A stretch of DNA of 64,000 nucleotides. Source: Neodontobutis hainanensis. Taxonomy: Eukaryota > Chordata > Actinopteri > Gobiiformes > Odontobutidae. The notes beneath the pieces were generated by a model. That model made no database searches and was not told the origin of the DNA. It was given only the letters and a program-made list of their open reading frames with translations. Where the stretch lies: positions 8,662,501-8,726,500 of the forward strand of contig JALDNG010000024.1 of assembly GCA_024349245.1 (NCBI GenBank), written 5' to 3'. The position numbers and the translations under genes were made by a program. The stretch's first letter is position 1, and each line of letters starts with the position of its first letter. This document shows positions 1 to 41,640 of this stretch, one piece after another.

Positions 1-632
1 AGTCCTTGTCTTAAAGAAGGATACATGGAGAAAACAGGGCCGACGGTTTGTTACCTACATCAGTTCAGAAATTTTACACTTTTTTCTACGCACACTCGCA
101 CAGTTTTACATTTTTGTATGTGTTTGTCTTTTCAGCAACGGGAGCCATTCAAGAGGAGATGGTTCACATTGTGCCAAATGAATAGAATGCTTCTATATTT
201 TAAAACTCCCCTGGTAAGTGTTTTGTAAATGTAAATAGTAGTGTTTTGACACATAGTAAAAAAGCATTTTGTTTCTGAAAATAGGATGCCACAGAGCTAG
301 GGGCTGTCTTTATTGGATCAGAGAGCCACAGTTACTCCGTTTCAGAGATCAATGGACAGAGCTCGAGGGGAGGCCGATGGCACTGTGGCATCAGCCTGCA
401 GACTCCGGGCAGGGAGTTTGTCTTCATGTGCGAGCAGTACCAGGAGCAGAAGGAGTGGCTGGAGGCGTTTAGAAAAGTGATTTCTGTACCCATGACAGCT
501 GAGGACTATACAAGTATGATCCTGATGTATATATTTTGCACTGGTACAGCCCCATTTTGAATATTGACTTGATATATTAGCTAACTTTATTCTTTTGATT
601 CAGATGAAGCCAACCTGAGAAGAGCTAAATAA
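1..632 (+). CDS. adap2: ArfGAP with dual PH domains, C-terminal part (ADAP2-like), 5' end outside window
   Basis: Four coding exons are visible: 1-45 (continuing upstream), 136-213, 285-513 and 604-632, all with AG/GT borders and a continuous frame of 126 residues ending in TAA. The product is the second PH domain of an ADAP (centaurin-alpha) protein: it opens with KEGYMEKTGPT, continues with REPFKRRWFTL and the strand GAVFIGSES, then the closing helix with EQKEWLEAFRKVI, and ends NEANLRRAK. Family knowledge: ADAPs are Arf6 GTPase-activating proteins recruited to the plasma membrane by PH domains that bind phosphoinositides. ADAP2 rather than ADAP1 is inferred mainly from linkage to rhot1, since both lie in human 17q11.2. 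The ArfGAP zinc finger and first PH domain lie upstream of the window. An AATAAA overlaps the stop at 628-633 and a better placed one is at 724-729. Confidence 0.8.
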
Positions 633-1180
633 ACACAATGTTTGTTGTTTTCAAGAGACCAAGATGTGTAGGAAAGAAAGTTTTTTGAGCACACTGAGAG
701 TCGACCAATTAATTATGTGACCGAATAAAGCACAGAAAACTCAACAAGGTCATACACTTGCTAGACACTGCTGCTGCTCACCAGAGTGAGCTTTATATTG
801 TTGTTCACTATTACTATTATGGTTTTATACACAGTAACATCAGTGCACTTGAATAATGTATTTATTTGAAATGAATACAATTTTGTGTAAATGTTTTGTC
901 CTTTTATGTATTATGTGCATTACAAGTTAAAAGATGTTGCCTGAATTAATTTTCTACATATCATAATAGATGACGAGTTGAAAGAAATTGTAAGACTCAC
1001 TTCACGTCATTTTATTTAATACGGTCAATATTTATAATTAAAATAACGCAAAATATGGTTCATAACTTTGCATTTTGTTATTGCTGGGTTAAATAGGAAT
1101 GAGATAGGTACATCACATTTAAATCGTTGGACGGGATAAGAAAGGTTTACATGAAGAACACCCTGGCCAATACACGATCT
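633..1180. other. adap2 3' UTR and adap2-rhot1 intergenic spacer
   Basis: AT-rich, with no coding potential seen on either strand. The adap2 3' UTR probably ends shortly after the AATAAA at 724-729. The rest is spacer leading to the rhot1 promoter; less than 0.9 kb separates the adap2 stop from the rhot1 start codon. Confidence 0.6.
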
Positions 1181-1528
1181 TTGCTCGTTTCGCTGAACGT
1201 AAGGGGCGTGGTCAAGCGCTGACGCTTTTGTGAAGCAGTCAAGTTTGCTCGTAGGTTAGCAGCAGGGTGAACTCACTGCGGCTGCATCGGCATTCAGACG
1301 CTTTAAAGACAGGGTCAATCTTTATTAAACTGGGTTAACATTTGCATAACTATCTATTGTCGTGTACCGTGTGCGTAAACTGTTTAAATACGCACTAAAA
1401 TGCCAACGTAGCTGACAGCCAGCAGAGCCAGACCGTAGAGAGCTGGCTGGCTGCATCCGTCATCCAGAAAGGAGCGTAGATGTTGCACACACACCGGTAT
1501 ACCTGGTTGGTTTTTGACGTTGGAGAAG
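1181..1528 (+). promoter_or_regulatory. rhot1: rhot1 promoter and 5' UTR region
   Basis: Base composition shifts from AT-rich to more GC- and CpG-containing sequence just before the rhot1 start codon. No TATA box is evident. The exact transcription start cannot be read from sequence. Confidence 0.4.
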
Positions 1529-4500
1529 ATGCGCAAGGACGTGAGGATATTGTTGGTGGGAGAGCGTGAGTAGTATCTTTATTTATTATTATTATTATTA
1601 TTTTTTTTTTTTACAATGTGTCATTCAGCTGTGATTGTGGAAACCATGTCTTATCTCAGTGGCTTGCATCACATGCTTGTCCCGAGAAAGTGATGTTATC
1701 GAGTGTTTGATGATGATCATAGGTTAATACATTTTATCTGTCATTTTGTCACAGCATAATCTCAGTATGTATTTCTTTCTCAACAGCCAAAGTGGGGAAG
1801 ACCTCTCTCATCATGTCTCTCGTCAGCGAAGAGTTCCCAGATGTGGTATAACAAAGCCCAGAATATGTTTTAAATCTTAGATGTTACCTACAGCTTATTT
1901 GTTTCAAGAGATAATATGCAGGATTAGAAGACATTGTAACAAAATTGGCCCATGCACCATTCCCTCTTTTGTGTTCATCCAAAGTTTAATTTAGTTTTTC
2001 TATAAACTCTGACCTACAGTTTTGCTGTATTTCTTTTTATCTGAGATTGAGTTGGGCTGTTTGATCTGGCCTGCCAAGCATTTACTAATATTTTATTCCT
2101 GATTTAACACTGCATGTTTTTTTTCTCTACTTCTCTACTCGCAACTAGATGGTTTTAGGATCAATTGTATTGTTTTGCTGTAGTTCAAACTTTAAATTAT
2201 AGGAAAAAGAAATGCATTTTTAAGTGAGTTCACCGTGTCGGCCCGGCCACACCACAAGAGTCCCATGTTCTAATGTGGCTTTTGGGGAAAAATAATTGCC
2301 CACCCTTGCTATATAGTAACCCAAATAATGACCTCGAGTAATATTATTGTATTCATTGATAGGTTCCCTACCGAGCTGAGGAGATTACTATTCCTGCAGA
2401 TGTCACACCAGAGCGAGTGCCCACACACATTGTGGACTACTCAGGTAGTCTGTGCTAAGACCACCTTGAACTTGAGATTGTAAACTAGCATTTTTGTAGT
2501 AATTTGACAAAGTGTGTGTAAAACTGCAATAAGTAGTGACACTTTTCTTTTTAAACCAAAAAACACTTTCTAACGTTCCCTTTACAGAGGTCGAGCAGAC
2601 AGATGAACAGTTGTTTCAGGAGATCTCTAAGGTCAGTTTTTAGCTTCATGAGATCTCTTTAGTCACAAGAGAGTGCTGTGTTCAAGTGCAAGGCTAATAT
2701 CTGTTTCTCTCTTGCATAGGCAAATGTGATTTGCATTGTTTATTCTGTCAACAACAAGAAGTCCATAGAAAAGGTCAGTGGCAGCTGGCACTATCATGTA
2801 GATAATTTGTTTAGTGGGCACTCAATCATTATAAAGGGACACATTAACTTGACTGCATATTGTGATGGTTTTTTTAAAGTACCAGTTTGTTTTAATGTAG
2901 GTGACCAGCCACTGGATACCTCTGATTATAGAGAACACGGACAAGGATAGCAGGTATGTTGTCTCTTGTATCTTTCTGGCTTTGGCATCGTAATGTGTTG
3001 GGATGTAGGGAAATTCTTTCGGGGTGGACAGTTTTACACAATTGCTTCTTTATTTGCCACATTAATAGATGGGGTGCATTACACGTGAACAAGTGCCCTT
3101 TCCTTCTTTTGTAACTAATATTAACTTGAACATGAATACCCCACGCCTGCTGTTAAGATCCCTTTTATATTTGTTGTAAATGGTAATGTAATACAATACT
3201 GTATATCTTATATAGAGTTCCTCTGATTTTGGTGGGGAACAAGTCTGACCTGGTGGAGCACAGCAGCATGGAGACCATTCTGCCCATCATGAACCAGTAC
3301 AGTGAGATTGAGACTTGTGTTGAGGTAGACTTTTGTTTTCTATCATTCCAGTTCATGAATATCATAGCAATAGCTAAGTAATATAAACAATTTGTTGTTT
3401 AAAGTATTGTATAAACTGAATAACCAAGTCCCACTCTTTAGAAGAAGCATGTTCTGCAAAAAGACTTGTATTGTAGGATAAATGAGGAAAGCTGTAATGG
3501 ATTATTACATTAGCTTGCCCTTGCCACCTGATGCATGCTGTTTGTGGTATGCAGCAAAGAGCTAAGAATGCTGACTCTCTATTGTTTTGACAGCTCTGCT
3601 GTTTTGCTTCTCCTTAAGCTGAGTTCATCTGCTGACTTTATCCTAGGTAACGCTTCGGCCCGCACGTCTACTTCTTAGCAGGCCAGCACCTGTGTTTTTT
3701 CAGACTGGTTAATTGGAGGTGGCGTGTTACTCAGACAGCTCCTGTGTGTTAATACCCTGTCTGGGACTTATCCCACTCACATACACATGTATACATTGTA
3801 GAAGCATGTAATGGGAAATGCCGTGCATTCTTACACAAAATAAAACCTTGATAGCAAAAGGTAAAGCCTATAAGTCAGATCATTTTAATAAAAAAAATAT
3901 TCCAAAGTTTTTATATTTTATTGCCATATGCAGTAACTTGTGCAATGTAAGTATTTTGCTTTTCCTGTATCAAGAAAACATCTTATTATAAATCGTTATG
4001 TTATGTTGTGTACATAATTATAATACATTTTTACCTTTATTTGTTTAAGTGTTCAGCAAAGAACCTGAAGAACATATCAGAGTTGTTCTACTACGCCCAG
4101 AAGGCAGTGCTGCACCCCACAGGTCCTCTCTACTGTCCAGAGGAAAAAAGTGTAAGAGTGAAGACGCTGAATGGATGTGATGTTATACAGTAATATTGCA
4201 AGCATTAGTATTCATATTTTTTGATTGTTAATGTTGATATCTTTAGTGATCATTTATTTTCCATGTTATTAAAGATGAAATCGTTGTGTATAAAAGCCCT
4301 GACTCGTATCTTCAAAGTGTCAGACCTGGATAATGACGGGATTCTAAATGACAATGAGCTGAACTTTTTCCAGGTAAATTATAATTTCTTGTCACTACTG
4401 AATGAAAAGCAACTACGATTGATACTTCTTGAATATTTCTTTCTTTTGCATAGCGTACATGCTTCAACACTCCACTTGAGCCTCCGGCACTGGAGGATGT

Positions 4501-7500
4501 AAAAAATGTTGTGAAGAAAAATGTAAGCGATGGCGTGTGTGACAATGGACTCACCCTGAAAGGTAACGGAAGGACTGAGCTATTTTTTTTTTCATATTCA
4601 ATAACATACAAACTGGTGTCATATTAATCCTATAATGTGTCATGTTAAACCATTCATCTTTAGGTTTTTTGTTCCTTCACACCTTATTTATTCAACGAGG
4701 TCGTCATGAAACAACATGGACAGTCCTAAGGAGGTTTGGATACGATGATGACCTTGAGCTCAATCAGGACTACCTCTTTCCTCTGTCAGTCTTCAAAAGC
4801 AAAATGTATATACATTCTTTTTTCAGCAACTTTTACATCACTAATTGTCCTTGGGTAGGTTGAAAATGCCTCCCGACTGCACCACAGAGCTCAACCACAA
4901 TGCCTACCTCTTCCTCCAAAGCGTCTTTGACAAACATGACAAGGTATGATCCTGTATATCTGGTTTATATTTACATAAGCATGGACCTTTTATACAGAAC
5001 CTACAAAAGGTTTGGCTGCATGCATCCAAACCAAAATACACTCCAATGCTGGCCACCTGCTGAGGTTTGATTTGACTTCTTGCCACAGAGAAGGGATTAA
5101 CAAGATTAAATTAGCTCCAGGGTTAGAGTAGAAGTCAAGTGGAGAAAGTGTCAAATCTGCTTTCAGTCATAGGAATTAGTGACTGTTGGTTGTTAGTGCG
5201 TCATGTTTGTTCTGTTAACTTGCAATGACCTCTGTTTGTGTGCTGTATAACTAACACTTTTGCCCGAATCAGGACCGCGACTGTGCCTTGTCACCAGAGG
5301 AGCTGAGGGATGTGTTTGATGTTTTCCCATACATGCCCTGGGGCCCAGATGTGAACAACACGGTTTGCACTAATGAACAGGGATGGATCACGTATCAAGG
5401 CTTTCTCTCGCAGTGGACGTAAGTGGACACGAGTGAATGTAAAACTACTGTCACTATTGTCCATTCAAGAAAAAGAACCCACTAACAAACATAGGTTTAA
5501 AGATGTTTATATAGTTCTACAAATTATTTAGAGCTCTGTTAAGATTATGTTTTTCTTCAATGTGGCATTATCAGTGAATATGCAGTCGTTAGTGAAATCT
5601 GCTTTTTTTATTTTTTTGTTTTTTTGTTTGTATACTTTTATCTTTGTTCAGGTTAACAACATACCTGGATGTCCAACGATGTCTTGAGTATCTGGGTTAT
5701 CTTGGTTACTCAATAATTGCTGAGCAGGAGTCCCAGGCATCAGGAATAACTGGTAAATTTCACAAATTGATCTTTGGGAGGTAAGCCTACTTAAATTATG
5801 CAGGGTGTAGTTCCGGCACAAACAAAGCGTACTTGTAAACATTATTATTGTCATGTGCGGCTGGATCTTTGATTTGTCCGTTTAATCGGTCAGCTGTGGC
5901 AGTCTGAGGAAGTAGCAGTGTAAACCGATCCTGTGTCATGTGCCCCCCTGCAGTGACCAGAGCTAAGAAGATTGACCTACAGAAGAAGCAGACCCAGCGC
6001 AACGTCTTCCGTTGTAATGTGTTTGGAGACATTGGCAGTGGGAAGAGTGGCTTTCTCCAGTCATTTCTGGGCAGAAACCTAATGGTAAACAATTGAGAGA
6101 AAAAGGAAAACACCTGTTACATTCAGTAACAGGTGTCAGAGCATTAACAGTAATCAGTGTAGAGCCGTCTACACAGATCTGTGTTGGGGAGTAATCCAGT
6201 CAAATTCTGCTCTATTAAAGATGTGTTTTTTGTCGTCCATAATGCAAACAAAAATCTAGCCTTCACATTTTTGAGGAAGGGTTACAAATTGAATCATACT
6301 AATTTTCAACTTGGCAAGATTTGCCTCAATATAAATACTGTACTGTCTTGACTTCTATTTTCCAGTGACAGTGACAAGTAAGATTTTGTCTTTTTATTTT
6401 TTTACCCATCTTAGCGCCAAAAAACAATCAGCGAGGAGCACAGATCCTACTATGCCATCAGCACAACCTATGTTTATGGCCAGGAAAAATACCTACTAGT
6501 GAGTATTCATTTTAGCAGCCCGCATAACTAAACGATCTAACCAGAAGTCTGTTCTTTTTATTGTTTGTGAGCTTCTTATCTTATTATGATTAAAGCTTTT
6601 TAAAGCATTCGACAGGGTCCTCTCCTCATATACATTATGCACAGTGTATTCTCTGTTTCATGTTTATGAGTGTAGAAATAATTTTATATGTACCACACAT
6701 TCAGAATATTGCTCACAATATTTGTATTGTAAAGATTAACTTGCATCACAATAACACTATACTGTTTTCTTTTAGAGACTTTAAAAAAAATTCTGTCAGA
6801 ATCATACAAGAAAATGTCCAAATAAAGCCTCAAATCAACTGTAATGTGTTTAAATATAAAAGTCCTGGTTTAGACCTGGTTTAGTCCTAGTATACTCTTT
6901 CATACTTACAATCTTTAATGTCAATTTGGTTTCTGCTTTGACGCTCGTAAACAGCCGCTCATATTGTCATTGCAATATTTAAAATAGTTGACTTGCAGTA
7001 TATATGCACATTTTTCCAATATTGTGCAGCCCAAATGCAGATGACGATATGGTATTTTATTAGACTTTTAATTTCTATGTTTCTGTCACTAGTAATCATC
7101 CTCTTCTCTCATTAGCTTCATGAGGTGTTCCCTGACTTTGACTACCTGTCTGATGCTGACTTGGCCTGTGACATTGTGTGCCTGGTCTATGATGTCAACA
7201 ATCCTTACTCCTTTGAATACTGCGCCAAAGTCTTTAAAGTAACGCCTTACTTTTTCTCACATCTCTCTTAATTATTTGCTCCGACCATCATTGATGCCTC
7301 ACTCTTTTGTTCCTCAGCAATACTTCATGGACAGTAAGACCCCATGCATGATAATCGCAGCCAAATCAGATCTTCCAGAGGTGAAACAGATGTACGGCTG
7401 CACTCCTCTGGAGTTTTGTCGGAGACACAAGATGCCACCCCCTCAGTCCTTCACCTGTAACACCTCAGCAGCACCGAGCAGAGACATCTATACCAAACTG

Positions 7501-8726
7501 ACCACTATGGCCATGTACCCGTATGTACAAAAACATCCAAAATACAGTCATTTTGGTAATATAAGATAACCAAAATGACTACACAGATGAGCTTCCTGGT
7601 GCATGAGATAGCTTATTTTGTTATGTTTCTGTGCAAAACACTAATATTGTAGCTTTAATGTTGTATTTACAGGTTAAAAAACTACAGTATAGATCCAAGT
7701 TTATTTTACTGCTCTGGGGATATGTTGCTTTGAGGGCGATGTCCCAGTGTTTCTTCTGTGTGTTACTCAATCTCCAGTAATTTTGTTCATGCAGTATCGT
7801 ATGATGCTGTTAATCTTAAGAAACCAGTGAATAATGATTCAACGCAAGCTGAAATATCCACAAAATGGTGTCATTACATAGAGACACACAAGTAAATTAT
7901 AATGTAAATATGCTATTAATATTAGAATTAAACTCTTGACATGTTCTTTATGCGTCTTGCCTTTGAGGACCCTTTAAATGGTGGTAGCAACTTTTTCTCT
8001 AACCTACTTTTTTTTTCTTTTCTTGTCTGTTTGTGTGTGTGTGTTGTGGTGTGTATTCTCCACTCGTCTCTTCTTAGCCATGCCCGGCTGCGTTGCATGT
8101 GCACGTGTAATCGGTGTACCTTCTGCTTGTGTCAGAATTTTCTCAACTCTGAGATGCTGCAGACAGTCAGGGCCAAACTCTACGCTGTTGTTCTCAGAAG
8201 GTCCTCTTTTCCTCTTTAAGTCCATCTTTGATCAACTGCACATATCACCATTACCTTTATCTGCCTTTCATTTAGTGATCTGAGATAAATACTCGCCTCA
8301 TATGAAATTCTTCAATAAACTAACCTTCTTTTTCATTTTTTTTTAACCTTAAACAGTTATTTTTTTATTTCTTAATCTTTGCATTATGCTGTGTGCATGT
8401 GTTTGACCCATTGAACCAATGTGTTAATTTAATGTGTTTTATAAAGTATATTAACAATAGTGTTTACTCATAGTGGCATTGGCTGTACATTTGACTGTGC
8501 ATTTAATTTTCTGTTCATTTCATTAATTTATAACCTTTTGTAAGTTTAAGTCTTAAGCTTTGAACTGTAGCTGTGAACAAGCATTTATTGTGTGTCGTTT
8601 GTCCACAGACATGTAAGCCAAGCTGACCTGAAAAGCTCGACCTTCTGGCTCAGAGCGAGTGTTGGAGCCACGGTGTTTGCCGCGCTGGGCTTTGCCATGT
8701 ACCGAGTACTTCTGAAGTCGCGGTGA
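1529..8726 (+). CDS. rhot1: Mitochondrial Rho GTPase 1 (Miro1)
   Basis: Coding exons: 1529-1565, 1787-1845, 2363-2444, 2588-2631, 2720-2773, 2901-2953, 3216-3324, 4050-4151, 4275-4373, 4454-4562, 4664-4784, 4859-4943, 5273-5418, 5652-5752, 5954-6084, 6415-6498, 7116-7238, 7318-7520, 8609-8726. They join in frame to 619 residues (human about 618). Miro1 is an outer-mitochondrial-membrane GTPase that couples mitochondria to kinesin/dynein through TRAK adaptors and halts them when Ca2+ binds. Visible: start MRKDVRILLVGE; first P-loop GEPKVGKTS with G11, K17 and T18; NKSD; EF-hand loops D197-E208 and D317-E328 with the human residue numbering; second P-loop GDIGSGKS at 425-432; C-terminal anchor about 593-612, then basic LLKSR. 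An alternative 123-nt exon lies between the last two exons (separate entry). Paralogue (a or b) cannot be decided. Confidence 0.96.
6930..7033 (-). repeat. Fragment resembling a fish hAT-type nonautonomous repeat, in rhot1 intron 16
   Basis: Read on the minus strand it starts GGGCTGCACAATATTGG and continues through CAATATTG-like and ATATATAC-like stretches. This is how many degenerate fish hAT-derived repeats look. A related start is present on the plus strand near 26358. Recognised from memory, not by search. Confidence 0.45.
8078..8200 (+). CDS. rhot1: Alternative cassette exon of rhot1 (41 residues, Cys-rich)
   Basis: A 123-nt segment with a pyrimidine-rich acceptor (ends TTCTTAG) and a GT donor lies inside the last rhot1 intron. 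It keeps the phase exactly: it completes the CC left by exon 18 and ends in phase 2, so inclusion adds 41 residues and gives a 660-residue protein. The encoded peptide begins HARLRCMCTCNRCTFC and ends at VVLR before the constitutive HVSQADLK. Human RHOT1 is known to have a longer isoform with a closely similar insert at the same place (from memory), so this is a retained alternative exon. It sits just before the tail anchor, where it adds a cluster of closely spaced cysteines. Confidence 0.88.
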
Positions 8727-9565
8727 ACGTCCCCAAACGTCCCCAAACGTCCTGGTACAAAAAGAGCAAATTTAAACAATATCAGACTCAGTTAGGATTT
8801 TGAAGAAAAAAACTGAATATAAAAATGCCATGTTTTTGGGGATAAAAACACAATTCCTTTTTTTCTGCATTTCTTTCATTTTATATTTTTCTTTTGGGAT
8901 ATCAAACCGAGCATATTTTATTTTGTCTCAGTTTAGCTTAGACTTGTCTGTCTGCAAGTATTTGTAAGTAAAGATAACTATATTTATATTTATATTTATA
9001 TTAAAGATAAGGGTAAATGGTGGCAGATCAGATGTAGCGTGTGCCCCTCATATATATTTTGGGTTGAATGAATCTTGATTGGGGCTGTTGTGTGTAAAAT
9101 AGAAGTAGCCTACTGCTTTATTGAGCTGATGAAAATGAGTGGTGACATTGGAAGAACATTGGCACCTTTCATGTTGAAATGCCTAAACACACCTTTTACA
9201 TCAAAACAGGCGTGTGTTGTGTCTGTCATCTATGATCATGCAACTTTATTATTATTTTGTCTAGTCATTGTTACAGATTTACGGTCGTTACAGTGACATG
9301 TTGCGTTTGCATGCTTCACATTACAGTATTCTAAATATGCATTTGAGTTTTTGAAGTGCTAAACAAAAGTAACTATGCCTAGATTTGTTGTAAACTTGGT
9401 ATTCACAATATTTTTATCTTTATCCCTGGTAAACTTTATCAAAAGATGCAATAATGTGCACCTATGTTGCGTTACATGGAACCGCTTGAACCTATGTTCG
9501 GTTGTATGTATTCATTTAACACAGCCTTTTCAAAAGTTTACAATAAACAAATATATCAATTGGAT
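8727..9565 (+). other. rhot1: rhot1 3' UTR
   Basis: AT-rich noncoding sequence after the stop codon. It begins with a short tandem triplication of AACGTCCCCA-like units near 8725-8752. The first well placed polyadenylation signal near its end is AATAAA at 9542-9547, so cleavage is expected around 9560-9570. Confidence 0.65.
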
Positions 9566-11500
9566 TCAATGAGACTTCTGAGTTAATATTATATTAATAT
9601 ATGTGTTACAGACAGATACAGAGTACACTGTTAGGAGAGGCTTTACTTTTTTATTCATGGTTTTTGTCTAAACCAAGTCTGATAGGGTCACAGTTGGGAC
9701 TAGGACAGAGATAGATATTGTCAACACAAGGGGGCAGCATTGCCTAAAACAAATCAACATGACCTTTTTAAATTGAAATAAATACAAACAAACTGCTTTA
9801 AGTCATTGATAATAATATGTAATTTGAAACACTTCATGCTGACATTTTATTGCACTCTGTTCGCCTGAAAAATATAGAGCAATGCCTGTCAGTGCTGTTG
9901 GCCTTTTCACAGATGTTAGAAATACAGTCTGCATTTGTCTGTTAAGGTCCTCATCTTGAATAAAATGTTAACGCAAAGGCATCTGGACTTTTCAAGGTGA
10001 AGACTTTTTGTCTCTAATTCCAAGAGACTTTATCAATTCTGAGATCATCTGGTAAGAGAGCTGAGCTTGTCTCTCTAGAGGGAGGAGTTTGACCTGAAAC
10101 TAAACCTGATGGACCAGGCTGTTCTGGTCTCACAGTCGATAGCTCTGAAAGAACAGTGTGACTCCTGATGTGAGAGTTGTTAAAGGCTCAGGTGAGTCGT
10201 TGGTGAAACTGTTCCATTCTGGAGTCTTTATATTTCAATAAATGTGTTGGGTGTTTTTCTTCATGAGAACACTTTGGTTTACATCTGATCTAATTCTCAG
10301 CAGCAGACCTGTCTTTGTCCTGTAAATATGTATCTTCACATCGTTTAGTTCACCTTTTTCTCGTGTTATATACCATGTGTAAATGAATCAGTGTTGTGTT
10401 GTCTGTCAGTCAAACTAATGCCACAACAGGTCACAGTAAGTTTTAATGGACGTTTTGTGCAAATGCACATGTGAGCCTTTAGGCAAATGTGGCTGACTTT
10501 TCTAAATTACAAAGAATTGGCTCTGAGATGTTTTAAGACTCATTTGCCCCAACTTTAAAGAACAAAACTGACTGACTAACTGGTCTTATAGTTTTCATGT
10601 TAATGTTATTACTTTGTTCTTTGTACCTGTGGGCATTACTTTAAAATACACACTGCCAACACATCACATCATCTCCCCTGTGCTCCTTGTTATTGGGTTT
10701 AAAGTCTCACGAGGTAATGGTTGGGTGTCTGTCTGCCTAAAACCAGGACCCTGTCGTTTGTGGAAGGGTTTCTCTAGACTTAGAGCAGATAGTTAGATCC
10801 CCTAATCTAACCTGGAATTTACAGGCAGGGACACTCCCAGGTCCCCCAAAGGATGCACCATGCAATTTAACAGTAAAGGTGTGTCCATTATAGAATTTAT
10901 GACACACACAGTGCCACTGAGTCAACACACCTCATAAACTTCGAGATGTGGAAAAGCATGGTTTCAAAAGCTTTAAATCTCTGTAAAAATTCACCTGAGC
11001 TAAAGTTTGGTCCATAGTTGAATTCTTTTTTTATATTTATAGAAATTATGAATAATGTCAATGTTGATCACATTTGTATGACACTGTAGATATTGACTAG
11101 TGATTGGAAAATATGCACACAATAGAATGAGAAAATCATAATTCAGCAGTCATCTATATAGAAAATATATTTTACAATCTCAGGAAGACAATTCAGTTTA
11201 TTACAATACCTATATGACATATTATTGTGTGTTTCTCTTTTCTTTGTATTAAATCTTAGATGAAATGTTGAAAAAAGTATGACAAAAACGAACCTGTAGA
11301 GCTCTGAATTCCTGAGTCAGGACCCATCCTTTCACCAATGCCAAAACATTCTAATAAGAAACATGATATAAAATGTTACATAAGAATATCAAAATTTACA
11401 TCTAATGAAGTCTACTGTTGTTCTAAACTCTGCTGAAAGAAATGTTCATCTGCTTCACTCAAACTGTTAAAGAACAGGTTGCTGCAGTTCTTAAATTAGA
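9566..11500. other. rhot1-rhbdl3 intergenic region
   Basis: No gene was recognised. Two sites deserve note: an imperfect CTCF-like core at 9724-9737, and a strong donor-like site (AG then GTGAGT) at 10190-10197 that follows a short open stretch with no recognisable homology. Confidence 0.5.
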
Positions 11501-12272
11501 GGGGACACTTTGAAACCTATAATAGAAGCATGTGTTCCCTCCTCTATTATGACACGTCCCGGTGTTGGGAAAAAAAAAAAAAAAAAGAGAGAGGTCGTGA
11601 AGTCATCTGTTCACATCGACAGGGGAGTCACTGATCTTCCTCATCCCAGATCAGCTCCTCCTCTCTCTGCCATTTCTCCGCCCACACTCTCTCTTTTCTC
11701 TAACCCTTCAAACGAGGACGTCTTCTGCTCGAGCACCTGGAGCCGTACCTACTCCCCAGTGACGCCCCCCTATCCCCCCCTCTCCCCCGGGTGATGCTGT
11801 GCACAAGACTCTACCCCACGCCGCGTGTGCCAGGTATCATGACGCACCATTAAAAAAAAAAAAAAAAAAAAAGTGCCGCCTGTGGACTTCTCCTGCACAT
11901 GTGACACAAATCCGCACTGTTTCAGTCGAGTCGGGACGGATGGAGCGGCCACATTAAGGCTCGTACGTCACACGCCGTCTCGGTCCTGATGTGCGGCGTT
12001 TGGTGATGTCATGATTCATCTCAACTCTGTTCTGATCTCGAGGCTCATGTCCAGCTCTGGGAAGCACTGCTGTGGACGCCGCTGTGACACCGCAAACTTA
12101 TCTACCGCCAAATTTCAACTTTAACTGGTGGACTATGCGCGCGCGCCCCCGTAGCCCCACAAGGACCTTTCCGTTATCACCGTTAGTACCGGAGGACTCT
12201 GTGACTCGTGGCGTAAATGTGTTTTGAAGTATGTGGAGTGGTCGTTCCTGAGGTCTGAGGGGAGGGGGGTCT
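11501..12272 (+). promoter_or_regulatory. rhbdl3: rhbdl3 promoter and 5' UTR region
   Basis: GC- and CpG-enriched stretch directly before the rhbdl3 start codon, interrupted by two A-runs near 11571-11586 and 11850-11871. It contains a CGCGCGC run near 12137. It contrasts with the AT-rich flanks and is the only plausible promoter for the gene. No TATA box was identified. Confidence 0.45.
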
Positions 12273-41134
<28,862 letters not shown>

Positions 41135-41640
41135 CGTAACTAAACAGAGGCGAAATGTACCACAAATGTCCCATTTGTAGCACTGTCCATGAATATCTCA
41201 ATGTATTTTCCACTTTTCCAACCACCCCTCACGTCTTTGTTGAATGATTGTCTCAAGTCGTGTCTTAAAACTTGTGCTGACAAAACATTAAAAAGCCTCA
41301 GATCTCACACAACAAAAAATAAAATTTCCTAAAATTTTCATTTTCATTCATCATAATCTCATCTGCCTCGTCCTGCACAACCCAACGGTGCCTATTCAGA
41401 GATCCGCTTGATGAAAGTATTTGTGCACAGTTGCCTCCTGTGTAGGGTAACCGAAGCAAAACCCTGCAAGATATACTGTTGATGCTATTAGTTGTATTTG
41501 TCATATTTCAAGCAGCTTATAAGAAGTGGCTGGAATAATACAGAATTTCTTAACCTCGGCTAACAAAGAAGCTTTTACAGCATAGAGTATATTCTAAATA
41601 TGCTGTGTTGGCATTGAACAGACTGTATGAATAAACTTGG
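41135..41640 (+). other. rhbdl3: rhbdl3 3' UTR
   Basis: Noncoding sequence after the stop. Polyadenylation signals AATAAA occur at 41318-41323 and 41630-41635; which is used cannot be told. No coding potential was seen. Confidence 0.55.

Noticed and set aside
4312..4611. 99-residue frame antisense to rhot1 exons 9-10
   Set aside because: Shadow of real exons on the other strand.
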